Below are positions 60,770-64,000 of a DNA stretch of 64,000 bases, piece after piece. This DNA is from Allolobophora icterica. Lineage: Eukaryota; Annelida; Clitellata; Crassiclitellata; Lumbricidae. The position numbers and the translations under genes were made by a program. The notes beneath the pieces are model-generated. The model searched no databases and was not told the DNA's origin. It worked only from the letters and a program-made list of their open reading frames with translations. The first letter of the stretch is position 1. Each line of letters opens with the position of its first letter. Location of the stretch: NCBI GenBank assembly GCA_963556255.1, contig OY744606.1:72540908-72604907 (forward strand), in the 5' to 3' direction.

Positions 60770-61655
60770 AGCTGACATGTAGATCCAGTTATTTACAGCA
60801 AAAATTATAAATACAAGCGAGTCACATTATGAACAGGAAATACTGGCGGTGTCTTATATTACAGTTAAATGCAGACCCAGCCATAGGGTGTGCGGGGTCC
60901 AAGGCAGCAAGCAATGAGCGGGGCCTCGAGCGAAAAATGATATTGCGGAGTTGATTTCCTGCCAATACGATATTGACAATATGTATTAAAATAGTGCAAA
61001 ATCGAAATTAAATGGGTTAATAAACACAAAATGCAAACCAGGCTCTTAATACAACATTTACTATGCAAGTAATAATTATGTTTATTTAATTATTTGAGTA
61101 TCAAACAACTGAAATTGGATGTTAATAATTACATTTTTTAGCATCCTTCTAATTGAAAGTGTGCTAGGCACAATAGACAGTAGCGTGTGTTCTGTGTAGG
61201 GCATAACCGGGACTTCTTTTTTTGTAAAATGTTTTTATTCAGAAGCAAAGCTTACGAGCTTTGATTGATGCAAAATCAGCACTGATTTCACTATAGTCCC
61301 GATTGTTAGCAACATCATTATTAATTGATAAAATTGCTAAGTTAGTGAGCCGTTCTCGAAGCATCGTGGAGCACATGTAGGTTTCGATAAGTTTTAGCTT
61401 CAAAAGCTTCTGTCTCAAGAACTACAATGCATTGACAGGAATAGTCAGAAGTATTCGAAGTGCAATGTGCGTGTTAGGAAAACACTATATCGCTTGTTTA
61501 TTGTAAGAAATTGTAAAATCTTAACAGGATCGTTGTAGGTCGCTGCAGGAATTATACAACTGCAAGGATTGCAACTCCTCAGCAAGCATGAAACATCAAG
61601 ATCCCTAGTTTCGTCGGCTGTAACATATTTCTCTAGATTCATATTGCAATTTGAA
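60770..61655. other. Intronic/intergenic, no recognised feature
   Basis: Nothing with coding or repeat signature was seen. If copy C keeps the eleven-exon model, this is intron 5. Confidence 0.4.
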
Positions 61656-61659
61656 TTAC

Positions 61660-61900
61660 TCTACGGGGGACTCGTAGAGTAATGGATAACACACTGGCGT
61701 GAAGAGTTGAAAGTACCAAGATCGAACCCCGTAGACATCCATTAATTTAAGGTTAATTCTGCCTTCCACTCGCTAGGCAGCGGCGGTGGTTAAATGAATA
61801 GTAGGCCGTGATTGGCGCCGTATGTGACTGCCGCATAAGCAGTTGTATTCGACTCCTGTAAAACTGTTATCATGTGCTTCTACTTAATACATGTATGTAA
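61660..61900 (+). mobile_element. tRNA-derived SINE, degraded
   Basis: A head resembling a tRNA: GACTCGTAGAGTAATGGATA (box A region) and AGATCGAACCCC (box B region) about 40 bp apart. A GGCGCCGTATGTGACTGCC body follows. Confidence 0.5.
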
Positions 61901-61934
61901 AGCGCCCTGCGTGGCTGCCGTTTCTGCTATATTT

Positions 61935-62159
61935 ATTTATTTATTCCGGATATTTCTACAGCGCCTCTCGAAGTCTACTACTACTCAGAGGCGCTCCCGA
62001 CTACAGTATTTGATACTGTGCCGGAATTTTCACGCCGAAGCGCCACGAGCAATTGAGAGTGAAGGACTTGCCCAAGGTCCGTACGCAGCGGCTAGAATGG
62101 GATTCGAACCTGCAGCCCTCCGGTCACAAGGCGCCGAACTTACCACTGAGCCACGCAGG
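61935..62159 (-). mobile_element. tRNA-derived SINE with LINE-like tail (near complete)
   Basis: Read on the minus strand: tRNA-like head with box A TGGCTCAGTGGTAAG and box B GGTTCGAATCCC, body CTTGGGCAAGTCCTTCACTC, then the tail stem AGCGCCTCT (61995-61987) and AGAGGCGCT (61968-61960), then a TAAA repeat. The tail is shared with the L2-like LINEs of this window, as expected if the SINE uses their reverse transcriptase. Confidence 0.88.
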
Positions 62160-62225
62160 GCCGGTTTAACCACTAGGCGAACTAGGCGGCCGCCTAGGGC
62201 GGCACAAATCTGGGGGCGGCAGAAA
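62157..62225. mobile_element. hAT-like terminal fragment
   Basis: CAGGGCCGGTTTAACCACTA with GGCGGCCGCCTAGGGCGGCA is a typical hAT-type left end. No matching right end was found, so it is a fragment. Confidence 0.5.
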
Positions 62226-62889
62226 AGCTAGCCTGCATAAAGAAATATTTTTTAAACATTGCCACCGTTTGCCACCATTTTCTTTATCAATAAATGAATT
62301 ACACGAAAATAAGAAACGTCAACATTTCTGTGGCTAGTGGTGACAGAATTAAGCTTCTCGAAGCTCCAGTTGATAAAAAAACATAATTTGCGAACCTCCA
62401 TGCTGCAAGAAAGACTAAGTCTTGTTAGACTAGTTATCAATTGAACATGATATTGATGGAGACTGATGGAACTCGTTTCTACATTTGCTAAAGATAAAGA
62501 AATTGAAATGACCTTATATGTTTGTATAGAGTATAGACTCATGGGCGTCCGCAGAGGGCGCGCTCCCTGGATTTTGCGCATATTTGCAGAGAAATTTTGA
62601 TTTTTTGGTTTTTATGATTATTACAAAACGATTTTCAACGTGAGTAGTGTACCGACCGTTAAAATACGATATACGCTCTACAAGTTGGACCTATGTCTTT
62701 GTTTAGGCATATCTTTGAAAATTTAACGTATAGGCCTAGAGTTCTCTCTGGGTAATATGGAGATTCATATTGTAAACCCCGAGACTGTATTTATGCCTTC
62801 AGCCGTGTCGGACTGTCGGCTAATTGGTATCGTATTCCCTTTACCACCGGCTCGTGTTGTTTTTAGCCGACCGCTGCGTAGTCAGAACG

Positions 62890-63106
<217 letters not shown>

Positions 63107-63522
63107 TATATAGCCTAGACACACAAATATATAATTATAATATGTAAATATAAATTGACACTGGCTGGAGCGACAGTTTCTAACTAAGTAATCAGCTTCT
63201 TCCCTTAGATGCCAGCTAATACACTTTCTGTCAGACTTTTTAAATATACCCCCTTCGGAAACAGTCCTAAGCCTGGATGAAGGAGGAATGCGAATCTATT
63301 GATCACTGTTGTCACACGGTTCGTTAAACTGAAACTTCTACTAGGCCTACTACGCTTTGTAGCCCAGTGCTTGCCCAGTGACTGTTAACTAAACCTGCAG
63401 TATAGTATAGTCTATAGAAAGTATGCAGTACTGATAAAATTATAATGTAGAATAATATGGGTCGATTGGCTGCATTAACACGAACTTAGTAAAAGTTTAA
63501 TTTGAACAACATATAATATTAT

Positions 63523-63708
63523 ATGCACCATAGAAGGCGGGTCAAAACATGGATTCGTTCAACGACAAGTGACGACCGTTTATCAGGTCTCTGTATTATG
63601 AGTGTACATCGAAAACAAATTTCGGACAACAAAGACGGATTCATAGATAGAGTAATAAATCAATTTGGACAAGAACCCAGACGATTGCAATTGTTATTTG
63701 AAGAATAA
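63523..63708 (+). pseudogene. hAT transposase C-terminal fragment
   Basis: Sixty-one codons. The block RLSGLCIMSVHRKQI is the end of the dimerisation region of hAT transposases of the zinc-finger MYM-like group. Upstream catalytic residues are not present in the element. Confidence 0.8.
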
Positions 63709-64000
63709 GGTCAGATTTCAGTCGTATAAAATTTAATTGTCATAATAGTTTTCGACAATGAATGTCTATGAATTTTTTCGCATGTTGGAATCCGCGCCAG
63801 AGGATCGAGAGGGAGCCAGCGCAGAGGGAGCGAGCGTCGAAGATGCAGTGATCGGTTGCTTTCGACACCCTATTTACTCCCTGTGACAACTAGGCCCTAT
63901 TTAAAAGTTTGCCCACCCAGAAAAATTCCTGCGGACGCCCATGTATAGACTTAATCGTACGAAGGTAGGACTAGGACTTAGTACACGTATAGCCGTAGGA

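Noticed and set aside
61660..61740. Functional tRNA gene
   Set aside because: The box A and box B words are present, but arms do not pair into a cloverleaf by eye; better explained as a SINE head.

Overview
The window is nuclear DNA from an animal, most likely a marine invertebrate. It has spliceosomal GT-AG genes with long introns, several LINE clades (RTE, CR1/L2-like), many hAT-like elements, a piggyBac, a MULE-like element, tRNA-derived SINEs and very long microsatellites. No species can be named from sequence alone. The palindromic octamer TAGGCCTA is strikingly frequent throughout.

The host genes are three head-to-tail copies of one amidase-signature (AS) hydrolase gene, all on the minus strand. 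Copy A occupies 735-8442 (exons 1-6; the 3' exons lie off the left edge). Copy B occupies 27291-44368 (exons 1-8, 10 and 11 found; exon 9 not found). Copy C occupies 54663-60436 (exons 6-11; exons 1-5 lie off the right edge). Together the copies give an eleven-exon model of about 508 codons. The Lys / cis-Ser / Ser triad sits in exons 3, 4 and 5, with the same spacing as in the FAAH/amidase family. A and B are near-identical in coding sequence and also alignable in introns and upstream DNA (1-15440 against 32375-45590), so they are a recent segmental duplication. C is more diverged.

The duplication gives natural empty sites. A-only insertions: a small hAT-like MITE (2262-2458), an L2-like LINE tail (2513-3043), hAT-like elements (6426-7412, 7781-7991) and a 5.8-kb nested block (9057-14837) carrying a full RTE open reading frame. 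B-only insertions: a SINE (33600-33778), a LINE tail (34980-35776), hAT-like elements (36036-36203, 39208-40011, 40521-41387) and a piggyBac (41695-43778). The two intergenic regions (15440-27290 and 45590-54660) are almost entirely repeats: LINE fragments, hAT-like elements whose ends are built of short motif arrays, a MULE-like element with a FLYWCH-type segment, and microsatellites. The right edge (61660-64000) holds SINEs and a hAT with perfect termini and target duplication.

All exon coordinates come from reading splice sites and protein similarity by eye. Family assignments rest on recognised motifs, not on database searches.
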